Shown here: positions 52,375 to 61,628 of the stretch, piece after piece
How the letters are laid out: each line of letters begins with the position of its first letter
Numbering within the stretch: position 1 is the stretch's first letter
Origin: Kitasatospora phosalacinea
GTDB taxonomy: Bacteria; Actinomycetota; Actinomycetes; Streptomycetales; Streptomycetaceae
Length of the DNA stretch: 64,000 bases
Assembly (NCBI RefSeq): GCF_030268885.1
Contig: NZ_BSSA01000028.1
Location: forward strand, 49,265-113,264
Direction: 5' to 3'
Translations under genes and position numbers: made by a program
Notes under the pieces: generated by a model
Databases searched by the model: none
What the model saw: the letters and a program-made list of their open reading frames with translations, nothing else
Told to the model about the DNA's origin: nothing

Positions 52375-53880
52375 TTGCCCCGCGCCCACATCGCACTCGA
52401 CCGGAGGGCCGTGGTCGGCCCCGTCCGGCGCCGCACCTTCGGCTCGTTCGTCGAGCACCTCGGCCGCTGCGTCTACACCGGCATCTACGAGCCGGACCAC
52501 CCGACCGCGAACGAGGACGGCTTCCGGATGGACGTGGTCGAGCTGGTGCGGGAGCTCGGGTCCACGACCGTCCGCTACCCCGGCGGGAACTTCGTCTCGG
52601 GTTTCCGCTGGGAGGACTCGGTCGGCCCGCGCGACAGGCGCCCGGTGCGGCGCGACCTGTCCTGGCACTCGCTGGAGTCCAACCAGGTCGGCCTCGACGA
52701 GTTCGCCAAGTGGCTCAAGCTCACCGACTCCGAGCTGATGCTGGCGGTCAACGTCGCCACCCGCGGCATCCTGCCCGCCCTGGACCTGCTCGAGTACGCC
52801 AACCACCCGTCCGGCACCGCGCTCTCCGACCTGCGCATCGCCAACGGCACGCCGGAGCCGCACGACGTGCGCATGTGGTGCCTGGGCAACGAGATGGACG
52901 GCCCCTGGCAGACGGGCTTCATGACGGCGGACGACTACGGCAAGATCGCCGCCCGCACCGCCGCCGCGATGAAGGCCGCCGACAAGGACCTCGAACTCGT
53001 GGTCTGCGGCTCCTCCGGCTCCGGCATGCCGACCTTCGGCGACTGGGAGCGCACGGTGCTGGAGCACAGCTACGACCACGTCGACTACATCTCCTGCCAC
53101 GCCTACTACCAGGTGCACGACGGCGACCTCGGCTCCTTCCTGGCCTCGTCGGTCGACATGGAGTTCTTCATCGACGCCGTGCTCGCGACCGCCGACCACG
53201 TCGGCCACAAGAAGCGCTCGTCGAAGAAGATCAACATCTCCTTCGACGAGTGGAACGTCTGGTACCTGGAGGAGCACAAGGCGTCCGACGAGGTCAACGA
53301 CGAGTGGCGCTACGCCCCCCGGCAGCTGGAGGACGTCTACACGGTGGCGGACGCCGTGGTCGTCGGCAACCTGCTGATGACGCTGCTCAAGCGCAGCGAC
53401 CGCGTCACCTCCGCCTCGCTGGCCCAGCTCGTCAACGTGATCGCCCCGATCATGACCGAGCCCGGCGGCCCGGCCTGGCGGCAGACCACCTTCCACCCGT
53501 TCTCGATCACCAGCCGGCTCGCCTCCGGCGAGGTGCTCCGGCCGGTGGTCGAGGCGCCGACCTACCTGACGGCGCGGCACGGCGAGGCGTCCCTGGTCGA
53601 CGCCGTCGCGACCGTCGACGAGGACCGGGCCGCGGTCTTCCTGGTCAACCGCGACCTGTCCGAGCCGGCCCGGGTCACCGTCGACGTCCGCGACCTCGGC
53701 CCCGCCGCGTCGCGCGTCCTCGAGGCGCTCACCCTCGCCGACGCCGACCCCTACGCGAAGAACACCCTCGCCGACCAGCACCGGGTCGTCCCGGCCGCGA
53801 ACACCAGCGCCGTCCTCGCCGACGGCGTGCTCAGCATCGAGCTGCCCCCGGTGTCGTGGACGGCGATCGCCCTCGGCTGA
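52375..53880 (+). CDS. GH51 alpha-L-arabinofuranosidase
   Basis: A 501-residue cytoplasmic enzyme that releases arabinose from imported oligosaccharides. Family marks: FGSFVEHLGRCVYTGIYEP, RYPGGNFVSGFRWED, the acid/base E173 in CLGNEMDGPW and the nucleophile E292 in FDEWNVWY. The start is a TTG at 52375 with GAAAGGAC six bases upstream; an earlier in-frame TTG at 52360 would overlap that ribosome binding site. It has no signal peptide. It lies between the importer and a GH43 gene 35 bases downstream, in one operon. Confidence 0.92.
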   Translation: MPRAHIALDRRAVVGPVRRRTFGSFVEHLGRCVYTGIYEPDHPTANEDGFRMDVVELVRELGSTTVRYPGGNFVSGFRWEDSVGPRDRRPVRRDLSWHSLESNQVGLDEFAKWLKLTDSELMLAVNVATRGILPALDLLEYANHPSGTALSDLRIANGTPEPHDVRMWCLGNEMDGPWQTGFMTADDYGKIAARTAAAMKAADKDLELVVCGSSGSGMPTFGDWERTVLEHSYDHVDYISCHAYYQVHDGDLGSFLASSVDMEFFIDAVLATADHVGHKKRSSKKINISFDEWNVWYLEEHKASDEVNDEWRYAPRQLEDVYTVADAVVVGNLLMTLLKRSDRVTSASLAQLVNVIAPIMTEPGGPAWRQTTFHPFSITSRLASGEVLRPVVEAPTYLTARHGEASLVDAVATVDEDRAAVFLVNRDLSEPARVTVDVRDLGPAASRVLEALTLADADPYAKNTLADQHRVVPAANTSAVLADGVLSIELPPVSWTAIALG

Positions 53881-53915
53881 CCGGCGGCACGCACAACCCC
53901 CGAAAGGACCGCCCC

Positions 53916-55436
53916 GTGCGGACGTACGACAACCCCGTGATCAGCGGGTTCCACCCGGACCCCAGCGTGTGTCGGGTCGGTGACGACTACTACCTGGTGT
54001 GCTCCAGCTTCGAGTACGTCCCCGGGCTGCCGGTCTTCCACAGCAGGGACCTGGTGCACTGGCGGCAGCTCGGCAACGTGCTCGACCGCCCCGGGCAGCT
54101 GCCGCTGCCGCTGCCCGGCAGCACCGCCTCCCGCGGGCTCTACGCGCCCACGATCCGTCACCACGACGGCCGCTTCTGGGTGATCTGCACCAACGTCACC
54201 GCGGGCGGCAACTTCGTCGTCAGCGCGGAGCGGCCCGAGGGCCCCTGGTCGGACCCGGTCTGGATCGACCTGCCCGGGATCGACCCGGACCTGGCCTGGG
54301 AGGAGGACGGCACCTGCTGGGCCGCCTCCACCGCCCCCGGCATCCACCTCTCCCGGATCGACCCGGTCACCGGCGAGGTGCTGGAGGGGCCCTTCCCCAC
54401 CTGGTCGGGCACCGGCCTCAAGTGGCCGGAGGCCCCGCACCTGTACCGGATCGGCGACTGGTGGTACCTGTTGATCGCCGAGGGCGGCACCGAGCGCGGC
54501 CACGCCGTCTCGGTCGCCCGGGCCCGCTCCCCGCGCGGCCCCTGGGAGGGCGCCCCGGCCAACCCGGTGCTCTCGCACAGCGGCACCGACCGGCCGGTCC
54601 AGAGCACCGGCCACGGCGACCTGGTCACCGCGCCCGACGGCAGCTGGTGGATGGTGCTGCTGGGCACCCGGCCCCGTGGCTTCTCGCCCAACTACCACGT
54701 GCTCGGCCGGGAGACCTTCCTCACCCCCGTGACCTGGGGCGAGGACGGCTGGCCGGTCGTCGCCCCGGTGGAGGAGCGGCAGACCGCGCCCGGCGGCGCC
54801 TGGCACCCCTTCCCCGCCCCGCCCGTCCGCGACGACTTCGACGCCCCCGCGCTCGCCCCGCAGTGGATCTCCCCGCACGCCCGCCCCGAGGGCTCCTGGT
54901 CGCTGACCGAGCGCCCCGGCTGGCTCTCCCTCACCGCCACCGGCCCCACCCTCGACCGGCCCGGCCACACCTTCCTCGGCCGCCGCCAGCAGCACCACGA
55001 CTGCCGCGCCTCGACCCGGATCGACCCGGGCACCGGCCGGGGCGGCCTGAGCGTGCGCCTGGACGAGGCGCACCACTACGACCTGGAGGCCGACGCGGGC
55101 GAGGTCCGGGTGGTCGCCCGGATCGGCCCGCTGCGCCAGGTGCTGGCCAGCCGCCCGGTGCCGCCGGGCCCGCTCACCCTCACCCTGACCGTCCGCACCA
55201 CCGACCTGGTGACCGCCTCCCCCGAACTCGCCGGCACCGAGCCCTTCGGCCCCGACACCCTCGCCTACTGGCTCGGCGACCCCGACGCCCCGGGCGCGCA
55301 GCCGCTCGCCGAACTGGACGGGCGCTACCTCTCCACCGAGGTCGCGGCCGGCTTCACCGGGCGCGTCATCGGCCTGTACGCCACCGGGGGCACCGTCGCC
55401 TTCGACTGGTTCGACTACCTCCCGACGCCCTCCTGA
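53916..55436 (+). CDS. GH43 beta-xylosidase/arabinofuranosidase
   Basis: A 506-residue cytoplasmic GH43 enzyme, closely similar along its whole length to the product of 1881-3389. HPDPSVCRVGDDYYLVCSSF, LPGIDPDLAWEEDG and PEAPHLYRIGDWWYLL hold the expected catalytic acids, and the C-terminal sandwich runs from VRDDFDAPALAP to FDWFDYLP. The GTG at 53916 follows GAAAGGACC. It ends the importer operon and should convert transported oligosaccharides to xylose or arabinose. Confidence 0.92.
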   Translation: MRTYDNPVISGFHPDPSVCRVGDDYYLVCSSFEYVPGLPVFHSRDLVHWRQLGNVLDRPGQLPLPLPGSTASRGLYAPTIRHHDGRFWVICTNVTAGGNFVVSAERPEGPWSDPVWIDLPGIDPDLAWEEDGTCWAASTAPGIHLSRIDPVTGEVLEGPFPTWSGTGLKWPEAPHLYRIGDWWYLLIAEGGTERGHAVSVARARSPRGPWEGAPANPVLSHSGTDRPVQSTGHGDLVTAPDGSWWMVLLGTRPRGFSPNYHVLGRETFLTPVTWGEDGWPVVAPVEERQTAPGGAWHPFPAPPVRDDFDAPALAPQWISPHARPEGSWSLTERPGWLSLTATGPTLDRPGHTFLGRRQQHHDCRASTRIDPGTGRGGLSVRLDEAHHYDLEADAGEVRVVARIGPLRQVLASRPVPPGPLTLTLTVRTTDLVTASPELAGTEPFGPDTLAYWLGDPDAPGAQPLAELDGRYLSTEVAAGFTGRVIGLYATGGTVAFDWFDYLPTPS

Positions 55437-55453
55437 CCCAGGCCGTCGGGGCG

Positions 55454-55696
55454 TCAGCCGATGTTGGCGCAGTGGTTGCCGAACGCCGGGTTCAGCGCGC
55501 CGACCAGGCTGATGCTGTTGCCGCACACGTTGACCGGGATGTGCACGGGGATCTGGATCAGGTTGCCGGACAGCACGCCGGGCGAGCCGACGGCCACGCC
55601 CTGGGCCCCGGCGGACGCGGAGGCCCCTCCGGCGGTGCCCAGCACGGCGGTGGCGGCCAGCGCGGCGACGGCGAAGTACTTGCGGGTGCGGGACAT
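55454..55696 (-). CDS. Short chaplin
   Basis: An 80-residue secreted hydrophobic protein. The signal peptide (1-27, RKYFAVAALAATAVLGTAGG) is followed by a single chaplin domain: GSPGVLSGNLIQIPVHIPVN, then VCGNSIS and FGNHCAN with the two conserved cysteines. There is no sorting signal, so it is of the short, amyloid-forming type that coats aerial hyphae and spores. This places the organism among filamentous, aerial-mycelium-forming actinomycetes. Confidence 0.93.
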   Translation of the reverse strand: MSRTRKYFAVAALAATAVLGTAGGASASAGAQGVAVGSPGVLSGNLIQIPVHIPVNVCGNSISLVGALNPAFGNHCANIG

Positions 55697-55958
55697 CTCG
55701 ACTCCTCGGTTCGGGGGTGCCGCCCCGGGCGGGGCGGCACCGGTGATTCGGGGTGCCCGTGCGGACGGCGTGGTCGCGGGGCGCTGCTCCACCCCGTCGG
55801 GTGCGTCCGGGCACGGGCCGAGACGTACTCTCCCCCGCCGCGGCGCCCGCTCCGCCGCGCACCGTCCCGCGACGCGGCCCGGCCACCCGTGCGGCCCAGC
55901 CCCGCCACCCGTCCGGACGCGGCGGCCGCCGCACCGGGGCGGCCCGGGCCGCCCGGGG

Positions 55959-56369
55959 TCAGCCGCCGCTGTCGGTCCGGAGGCGGACCTGCTCCTCCAG
56001 CCGGGCCAGGCTCTCCTCCAGCTCCTGCTCGACCGTCTCCGCCGGGGGCGCGGAGTCCGCGTCGAAGAAGGAGAGGTGGACGGTCACCTCGCTGGTCCCG
56101 CCGTCCAGGCCGGCCACCTGCAGCCAGCCCGCGTAGCGCCCGTCCTCCCGGGTGCCCCACTCCATCCGCAGCTGTTCGCGCCGGGTGCGCAGCAGCGCGG
56201 GCTCGTCGGTGCCGCCGCGGTCCTGGTGGACGGTCGCCGCGGGCGGGTCGTCGGCCCGCACGTGCAGGCCGCGGGGCATCCAGGCGTCGAGCCGCCCCGG
56301 GCCGGTCGCCTCGTCGAAGACCGGCTCCGGGAGGGCCGGCATGGTGCGGGAGCGTTCGTACTCGGTCAT
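55959..56369 (-). CDS. Hypothetical protein, 136 residues
   Basis: A soluble acidic protein with no signal or membrane segment. The middle (WGTREDGRYAGWLQVAGLDG, then TSEVTVHLSFFDAD) looks like a beta-rich domain, and the C-terminus EELEESLARLEEQVRLR-like stretch (VEQELEESLARLEEQVRL) a coiled coil. The pattern faintly resembles small SRPBCC-type streptomycete proteins, but I cannot assign it. GGAGCAGCGG precedes the ATG. It is followed by chaplin on the same strand, 262 bases away. Confidence 0.65.
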   Translation of the reverse strand: MTEYERSRTMPALPEPVFDEATGPGRLDAWMPRGLHVRADDPPAATVHQDRGGTDEPALLRTRREQLRMEWGTREDGRYAGWLQVAGLDGGTSEVTVHLSFFDADSAPPAETVEQELEESLARLEEQVRLRTDSGG

Positions 56370-56440
56370 CCGCTGCTCCTTGGTGCTGCTCGGGTCCGCC
56401 CGCGGGGCGGGCGGGTCGGTCACTCGGTCGATCGGCCGGG

Positions 56441-56632
56441 TCAGTCCGGGGGTTCGTCCCCGCCCTCGGCCCTGGTGGTCTCCGCGGCCGTGCGGTTCTG
56501 CTCGGAGGTCGGGCCCTCGGTCGGGTCGCGGCCCTCCTCGTCGGCGACGGCGCCGGCGTCGGTGTCGGGCACCTCCGTCCCGGCCGCGGGCGGCAGGTCG
56601 GGCGTCTCGGGCTTCCGGTCCGGGTCGGTCAT
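56441..56632 (-). CDS. Small acidic disordered protein, 63 residues
   Basis: A 63-residue Asp/Glu/Pro/Thr-rich protein with no hydrophobic core, ending AEGGDEPPD. GAGGAGACCCACC before the ATG supports translation. It lies 71 bases upstream of the 136-residue gene on the same strand. Function unknown. Confidence 0.5.
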   Translation of the reverse strand: MTDPDRKPETPDLPPAAGTEVPDTDAGAVADEEGRDPTEGPTSEQNRTAAETTRAEGGDEPPD

Positions 56633-56818
56633 GGTGGGTCTCCTCGCGTTCCTCCTGGTCCACCGGTCCTTCCGGCTCCCCGCGCGCCTGCCCGGCCGGG
56701 AGCGGTGCACGCCTCCCCGGCCCGTTCCCGCCGCCGTCCGGTCGACGGCGTTTCGCCGGACGGCGGCCGGGCAGGCGCGGGGGCCTCGACGGGAGCGGAC
56801 CTGGATGCGGAGCGAGCG

Positions 56819-57745
56819 GTGACGGACGGGGCGGCGGGCGGCGGGTGCGTCGTGGTGGTGGGCCAGATCGGGCGGGACGTGGTGCTGCGGACGGACGGTC
56901 TGCCGCCGGTCGGCGGGTCCGCTGGCGTCGCGGAGCGCTGGGAGGGGCTCGGCGGCAAGGGCGCCAACCAGGCCGTCGGCCTGTCCCAGCTGGGCGTGCC
57001 GGTGCGCCTGGTCGGCGTGGTGGGCGAGGACCGGGCGGGCGGGGCGGTGCTGCGCGCGGCGGGCCGGGACGGGATCGGGACGGCGGGGGTCGTCCGGCGC
57101 GGGCGGACCGCCCTGCTGCTGGACCTGGTCGACGCGCCGGGCAGCCGCCGCCTGCTGGAGGACGTCCCGCCCGAGGGCCTGGTGACCGTCGACGACCTCG
57201 AACGGGCCCGGGCGGTCCTCACGGACGCCGGCGCTGTCTCCCTGCAGCTCCAGCAGCCGTCGGCGACCGTGCTGGCGGCCGCCCGGCTGGCCCGGCGGCA
57301 CGGTGCACGCGTGGTGGCGGACGGCGCCCCCGACCCGGCCGTCCGCGGTGAACTGCTGGGCCTGGTCGACGTGCTGCGCGCCGACGCCGCCGAGGCGGAA
57401 CTGCTCGCGGACGGGCCGGTCGGCTCGCTGCGGGACGCCCGCGCCCTGGGGAGCCGCCTGCTGGCCGCGGGCCCCGGCCTGGTCGCCCTCGCGGTGCCCG
57501 ACCGGGGTGACCTGCTGGTGTGGCCGGGCGGCGAGCTGCTGCTGCCGCTGGCGGACGTGCCGGTGGCCGATCCGACCGGGGCGGGCGACGCCTTCGTCGC
57601 GGGCCTGGTCGCCGGGCTGCGGCACGGCTCCGACCCGGCCGCCGCGGGACGGCTGGCCGCGGCGGCGGCCGGTGCGACGGTCCAGCGCCTCGGCGGACGG
57701 CCGGACCTGTCCGGGCTGGCTCCCGGCGGGCCGCCCCGCGGGTGA
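56819..57745 (+). CDS. PfkB family carbohydrate kinase
   Basis: A 308-residue ribokinase-like kinase. VVVVGQIGRDVVLRTDGLP is the N-terminal strand region, GGKGANQAVGLSQLG the first PfkB signature and VADPTGAGDAFVAGLVAGL the second, with the catalytic Asp in GAGD. The substrate may be ribose or another free sugar. The GTG at 56819 has only a weak GGATGCGGAG upstream. It converges on a gene 15 bases away. Confidence 0.87.
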   Translation: MTDGAAGGGCVVVVGQIGRDVVLRTDGLPPVGGSAGVAERWEGLGGKGANQAVGLSQLGVPVRLVGVVGEDRAGGAVLRAAGRDGIGTAGVVRRGRTALLLDLVDAPGSRRLLEDVPPEGLVTVDDLERARAVLTDAGAVSLQLQQPSATVLAAARLARRHGARVVADGAPDPAVRGELLGLVDVLRADAAEAELLADGPVGSLRDARALGSRLLAAGPGLVALAVPDRGDLLVWPGGELLLPLADVPVADPTGAGDAFVAGLVAGLRHGSDPAAAGRLAAAAAGATVQRLGGRPDLSGLAPGGPPRG

Positions 57746-57760
57746 GGCGTCGGCGCGCCC

Positions 57761-58063
57761 TCAGGGGCGGGGCGCCCGCCGGGTCCACGGGCGGCCGCCG
57801 CCCCGGCCGCGGGCGGCTCCGGCGGTGCAGCGGGGGCAGACGCGCCGGATGCGGTCGGCGGCGCCGCCGCTGTCCGGGCGGACGTCGGGCCAGGCGACGT
57901 GCGGGAACCTGAGGAGCTGCGAGCGGTGCAGCGACAGGCCGCACAGGGTCTGGTTGGTCCCCCGCTCCCAGGCGTGCGCCTCACCGGCGGGCAGGCGCCG
58001 GTTGTCCTCCTCGTCGAACCAGGCGCCGGAGGCGGCCACGGCGTAACCGGGCGTCGCGGTCAC
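57761..58063 (-). CDS. Hypothetical protein with possible zinc-binding cysteines
   Basis: A 100-residue basic protein. TLCGLSLHRSQL and RVCPRCTAG hold Cys residues that may form a zinc ribbon together with the histidines. The Arg/Gly-rich tail is disordered. I recognise no named family. Confidence 0.6.
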   Translation of the reverse strand: MTATPGYAVAASGAWFDEEDNRRLPAGEAHAWERGTNQTLCGLSLHRSQLLRFPHVAWPDVRPDSGGAADRIRRVCPRCTAGAARGRGGGRPWTRRAPRP

Positions 58064-58069
58064 GGCGGC

Positions 58070-58309
58070 TCAGCCCCGCTGCTCGGGGCGGTCCGGCCCG
58101 CCGCTCTCCTCGTCGCGGTCGGCCTCGTCGCGGTCGGCCTCGACCCCGGTGAGCGGGTCGCCGGCCGCCGTTCCCGTGCCCGGGTCGTAGCCCTCGCGGG
58201 CCGAGGCGGTCCCGGGGACGGTGCGCTTCCCGGCCCGCTGCTCGCGGCCGCTGGACCCGCCCGGGCCGCCGGGGCCCGGAGCGGGGGTGCCGGGTTCGTG
58301 GGGTGCCAT
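58070..58309 (-). CDS. Small hydrophilic disordered protein, 79 residues
   Basis: A Gly/Pro/Asp/Arg-rich 79-residue protein with no hydrophobic segments. An ADRDEADRDEESGG stretch is imperfectly repeated. It lies just upstream (6 bases) of the 100-residue gene and may be co-transcribed with it. Its AGGAGAGG ribosome binding site is good. Confidence 0.5.
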   Translation of the reverse strand: MAPHEPGTPAPGPGGPGGSSGREQRAGKRTVPGTASAREGYDPGTGTAAGDPLTGVEADRDEADRDEESGGPDRPEQRG

Positions 58310-58436
58310 CGGATCGACCTCTCCTCGGGGGCCGGGCCCGCCCCGGTGCGGGGCGGCCGGTTGCCCGCGTCTTTCCCGCCACCGGGGCCGGAAACGCCCG
58401 GACGGGCCGGGCCCGCCGCCGTGCGCGGGGCCGGGC

Positions 58437-58937
58437 TCAGCCGTTGCGGCGGGCCAGCGAGGCGCTGAGCGCGGTGGCGAAGAGGCACCAGGCGGCGTAG
58501 GGCACGAGCGCGGTGGCGGCCGCGGGGTCGTGGCGGGCCGTCCGCCGGATCAGGTGCAGGGTGTCGGCGTCCAGCAGGAGGCAGCCGGCGGTCCCGGCGG
58601 CGGGGCTGCGCAGGCCGAAGAAGAGCCAGGTCCACCCGGCGTTCAGCGTCAGGTTCGTCCCGTACGCGGCGGCCAGGGCGGCGCGCTCGCGGCCGCGGGT
58701 CCGGCCGAGCGCGTGTCCGGCGCTCCAGGCGATCGAGGCGTACAGCGGGGTCCACACCGCCGGGAACGCCCACGGCGGGGGCTGCCACCGGGGCTCGTCC
58801 AGCGAGCGGTACCAGGAGCCCGCCGGGCCGGCGGCCCGGGCGCCCACCAGGGCGGCGGCCGTCACCGCCAGGGCGGCTCCCGCGTACGGGGCCGCACGTC
58901 GTGCCTTCGTCGAGCGGGTCGTCCACCTGAGGGCCAT
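58437..58937 (-). CDS. TspO/MBR family membrane protein
   Basis: A 166-residue protein with five predicted helices. SWYRSLDEPRWQPPPWAFPA and VWTPLYASIAWSAG match the TspO/peripheral benzodiazepine receptor signature (W..L..P.W.PP.W.F..VW..LY), and GTNLTLNAGWTWLFFG the later helix. These proteins bind porphyrins and steroids and are linked to oxidative stress. The ATG at 58937 is chosen because the longer form from 58973 would add a hydrophilic extension. Confidence 0.88.
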   Translation of the reverse strand: MALRWTTRSTKARRAAPYAGAALAVTAAALVGARAAGPAGSWYRSLDEPRWQPPPWAFPAVWTPLYASIAWSAGHALGRTRGRERAALAAAYGTNLTLNAGWTWLFFGLRSPAAGTAGCLLLDADTLHLIRRTARHDPAAATALVPYAAWCLFATALSASLARRNG

Positions 58938-59062
58938 GTCCCCCGTGTGCCCGGCGGGCGCCCGTCCATGCACCGCGCCCGGCGCGGGGGGGCCGGTCGG
59001 GGCGGCCGCGCCTATCGTGGAAGCACCCCCGACCGGAACCGGCGGCGTACGGCAGGTGGATC

Positions 59063-60292
59063 GTGAGCGGACCCGTCATCGACTACCGGGTCGTCTTCCA
59101 GGCACTGCCGGGCGCGGCCGCCCTGCTGACGCCCGACCTGGTGTTCGCTGACGTGAACGAGGCGTACCTGCTGCTGTCCGGGCGCGAGCGCGCCCGGGTG
59201 GTCGGCCGTTTCCTGTTCGACGTCTTCCCGGACAACCCGCACGACCCGGCGGCCACCGGCGTGCGCAACCTGCACGCCTCGCTGCGGCGGGTCACGGCCA
59301 CCGGGGAGCGCGACACCATGGCCCTGCAGCGCTACGACGTGGAGGACCCGGAGCGTCCCGGGGAGTGGCAGGAGCGGTACTGGAGCCCGGTCAACGTGCC
59401 GGTGCTCGGCCCGGACGGGGAGGTGGTGCTCCTGCTGCACCGGGTCGAGGAGGTCACCGAGCTGATCAGGGCCCGCGGCATCCGCGACAGCGGCCGGACC
59501 CGGGCCCTGGGGGCCGAGCTCTACAGCCGGGCCAGGGAGCTCCAGGACGTCAACGAGCGCCTGCGCCGGGCCCACGCCCGGGAGCGGGAGGTGGCCCTGC
59601 ACCTGCAGGCGGCGATGCTGCCCGTGCTGCGACCGCCGGGCGACCACCGGGCGGCCGTGCGCTACCGGCCCGCCGCCGGTGCGCTGAACGTCTGCGGCGA
59701 CTGGTACGACCTGGTCGACCTGCCCGAAGACGGGCGCACCTCGGTGGCCGTCGGCGACGTGGTCGGGCACGGGCTGCGCGCCGCCGGGGTGATGGGGCAA
59801 CTGCGCAGCGCCCTGTCGGCCGCCTCCCGAGTCGCGGTCGGGCCCGCCCAGGCGCTGGAGGTGCTCGACCGGTACGCCCGTTCCGTGGACGGGGCGGAGA
59901 ACACCACCGCCGTGTCGGTCTTCATCGACTGGGCGGAGCGCACCCTCGCCTACAGCAGCGCCGGTCACCCGCCGCCCGCCCTGTGCGGGCCGGACGGGTC
60001 GGTGGCGTTCCTGGACGCGGCCACCGACCCCCCGCTGGGCGCCCGCCCCGAACCCGCCGGACGCCCCCAGGCGCGGGCCGCGTTCGCCGCAGGCTCCGTC
60101 CTCGTCCTGTACACCGACGGCCTGGTCGAGCGCCGCCGCGAGGACATCGACGCGGGCCTCGACCGGCTGGCCCGCTCGCTGGCCCGCCACCGCCGCGCCG
60201 CCCCCGGCCCGCTGGCCGACGCCCTGCTCGCCGACCTCGTCCCGCCCGCCGGGCTCACCGACGACACCGCCCTGGTCGTGCTGCGCCTGTGA
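59063..60292 (+). CDS. PAS-domain SpoIIE/PP2C-type phosphatase
   Basis: A 409-residue signalling phosphatase. An N-terminal PAS domain (about 7-125, VFQALPGAAALLTPDLVFADVNEAYLLLSG), a coiled-coil linker (about 140-180, ELQDVNERLRRAHAREREVA) and a SpoIIE catalytic domain (about 185-409) are visible. Metal-binding motifs are CGDWYDLVDL, VAVGDVVGHG, LYTDGLVE and LTDDTALVVLRL. It probably dephosphorylates an anti-anti-sigma factor in a stress or development pathway; no partner genes are nearby. GTG start at 59063 after a weak GGTGGATC. Confidence 0.9.
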   Translation: MSGPVIDYRVVFQALPGAAALLTPDLVFADVNEAYLLLSGRERARVVGRFLFDVFPDNPHDPAATGVRNLHASLRRVTATGERDTMALQRYDVEDPERPGEWQERYWSPVNVPVLGPDGEVVLLLHRVEEVTELIRARGIRDSGRTRALGAELYSRARELQDVNERLRRAHAREREVALHLQAAMLPVLRPPGDHRAAVRYRPAAGALNVCGDWYDLVDLPEDGRTSVAVGDVVGHGLRAAGVMGQLRSALSAASRVAVGPAQALEVLDRYARSVDGAENTTAVSVFIDWAERTLAYSSAGHPPPALCGPDGSVAFLDAATDPPLGARPEPAGRPQARAAFAAGSVLVLYTDGLVERRREDIDAGLDRLARSLARHRRAAPGPLADALLADLVPPAGLTDDTALVVLRL

Positions 60293-60379
60293 GCGGCCCG
60301 GCGGGCGGCCAGGTGTGGGGGCGGCGCGGGGTGGCAGACGGGTGGACGGAACGGTCCGCGTCGAGCCCCGGGAGCCGAA

Positions 60380-61552
60380 GTGCCTCACACCGTTGACGAC
60401 CTGCACGAACGTGTCCGGGAGGCGGTGCGCCGCCGGTCGGACGAGCTGTGGGGGACGGCCCTCGCCCTGCACGCCGACCCCGAGTGCGCCTTCGCCGAGC
60501 ACCGGGCCGCCGCCCTGCTGACGGGCGAACTGGAGCGGGCGGGCTTCGCGGTGCGGCGGGGCGTGGCGGGGATGCCGACCGCCTTCACCGCCGCCTCCGG
60601 CCGGGGCCGCCCCGCGGTGGCCCTGCTGCTGGAGTACGACGCGCTGCCCGGGCTGGGGCACGCCTGCGGCCACAACCTGATCGCGGCGGCCGGGCTGGGC
60701 GCGGCGCTGGCCGCCCGCGAGGCGCTGCCGGAGGACGCCGGGACGGTGCTGGCGGTCGGGACCCCGGCGGAGGAGGGCGGCGGCGGCAAGGCCCTGGAGG
60801 TGGAGGCGGGGGTGTTCGACGGGGTGGACGCCGCGCTGATGTTCCACCCCGGCGTCCAGGACTGGACGCACGCGGTGCTGACCGCGCAGGAGCAGTACCG
60901 GGTCGCCTTCCACGGCCGGGCCGCCCACCCGACGGGCGACCCGACGCACGGCATCGACGCGCTGGCCGCGCTGATCGAGCTGTTCAACGTGCTGTCCGCG
61001 CTGGGGCGGCGGCTCCCGGCCGCCTCCCACGTGCAGGGCATCGTCACGGCCGGGGGCACGGCGACGAACATCGTGCCCGACCTCGCCGAGGGGAGGTTCG
61101 GGCTGCGGGCCGCCACCACCGCCGAACTGGACGCCCTGGCGGCGCAGTTGCGCACCAGTGCCGAGGGCGTGGCCGCGGCGACCGGCACGACGGTGACGGT
61201 GGAGCGGGCCAGCGTGCGCTACGAGCACTTCCGCGACAGCCCGCCGTTGTCCGGGCGCTTCGCGGCGCACCTGGCCCGGGCGGGCATCGTCCTCGGGCCG
61301 CCGCGGCCGGGGGTGCTGCTGGGCTCCTCGGACGTCGGCAACGTCAGCGCGCGGGTGCCCGCCGTCCACCCGTTCGTCGCGATCATGGACGAGGGCGGGT
61401 CCGACCACACCCCCGAGTTCGCGGTCGCCGCGGCCTCCCCCCGGGCCCGGTCGGTCCTGCGATCCGTCACCGAGGCCCTGGCCTGCACCGCGGTGGACGT
61501 CCTGCTGGACGCCGGGCTGCGGCGGGCGGCGTGGGAGCAGCACGAGGGGTGA
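60380..61552 (+). CDS. M20 family metallopeptidase/amidohydrolase
   Basis: A 390-residue M20 enzyme of the aminobenzoyl-glutamate-hydrolase/ACY1L2 branch. EYDALPGLGHACGHN carries the first metal-binding cluster, GTPAEEGGGGK the catalytic and metal Glu pair, and AHPTGDPTHGIDAL opens the dimerisation domain. The substrate is an N-acyl amino acid or dipeptide-like compound. GTG start at 60380 behind GGGAGCC. Confidence 0.87.
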   Translation: MPHTVDDLHERVREAVRRRSDELWGTALALHADPECAFAEHRAAALLTGELERAGFAVRRGVAGMPTAFTAASGRGRPAVALLLEYDALPGLGHACGHNLIAAAGLGAALAAREALPEDAGTVLAVGTPAEEGGGGKALEVEAGVFDGVDAALMFHPGVQDWTHAVLTAQEQYRVAFHGRAAHPTGDPTHGIDALAALIELFNVLSALGRRLPAASHVQGIVTAGGTATNIVPDLAEGRFGLRAATTAELDALAAQLRTSAEGVAAATGTTVTVERASVRYEHFRDSPPLSGRFAAHLARAGIVLGPPRPGVLLGSSDVGNVSARVPAVHPFVAIMDEGGSDHTPEFAVAAASPRARSVLRSVTEALACTAVDVLLDAGLRRAAWEQHEG

Positions 61553-61575
61553 CCCGGAGGGGCGGCCCTGCACCG

Positions 61576-61606
61576 GGCCCCGCCCGCGGGTTCACGGGGC
61601 GGGGCC
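61576..61606. terminator. Terminator between convergent genes
   Basis: A perfect 10-bp stem GGCCCCGCCC (61576-61585) with 61597-61606, between the M20 and GCS2 genes. Confidence 0.7.
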
Positions 61607-61628
61607 GCGCGCTCATGAGCTCACCGGC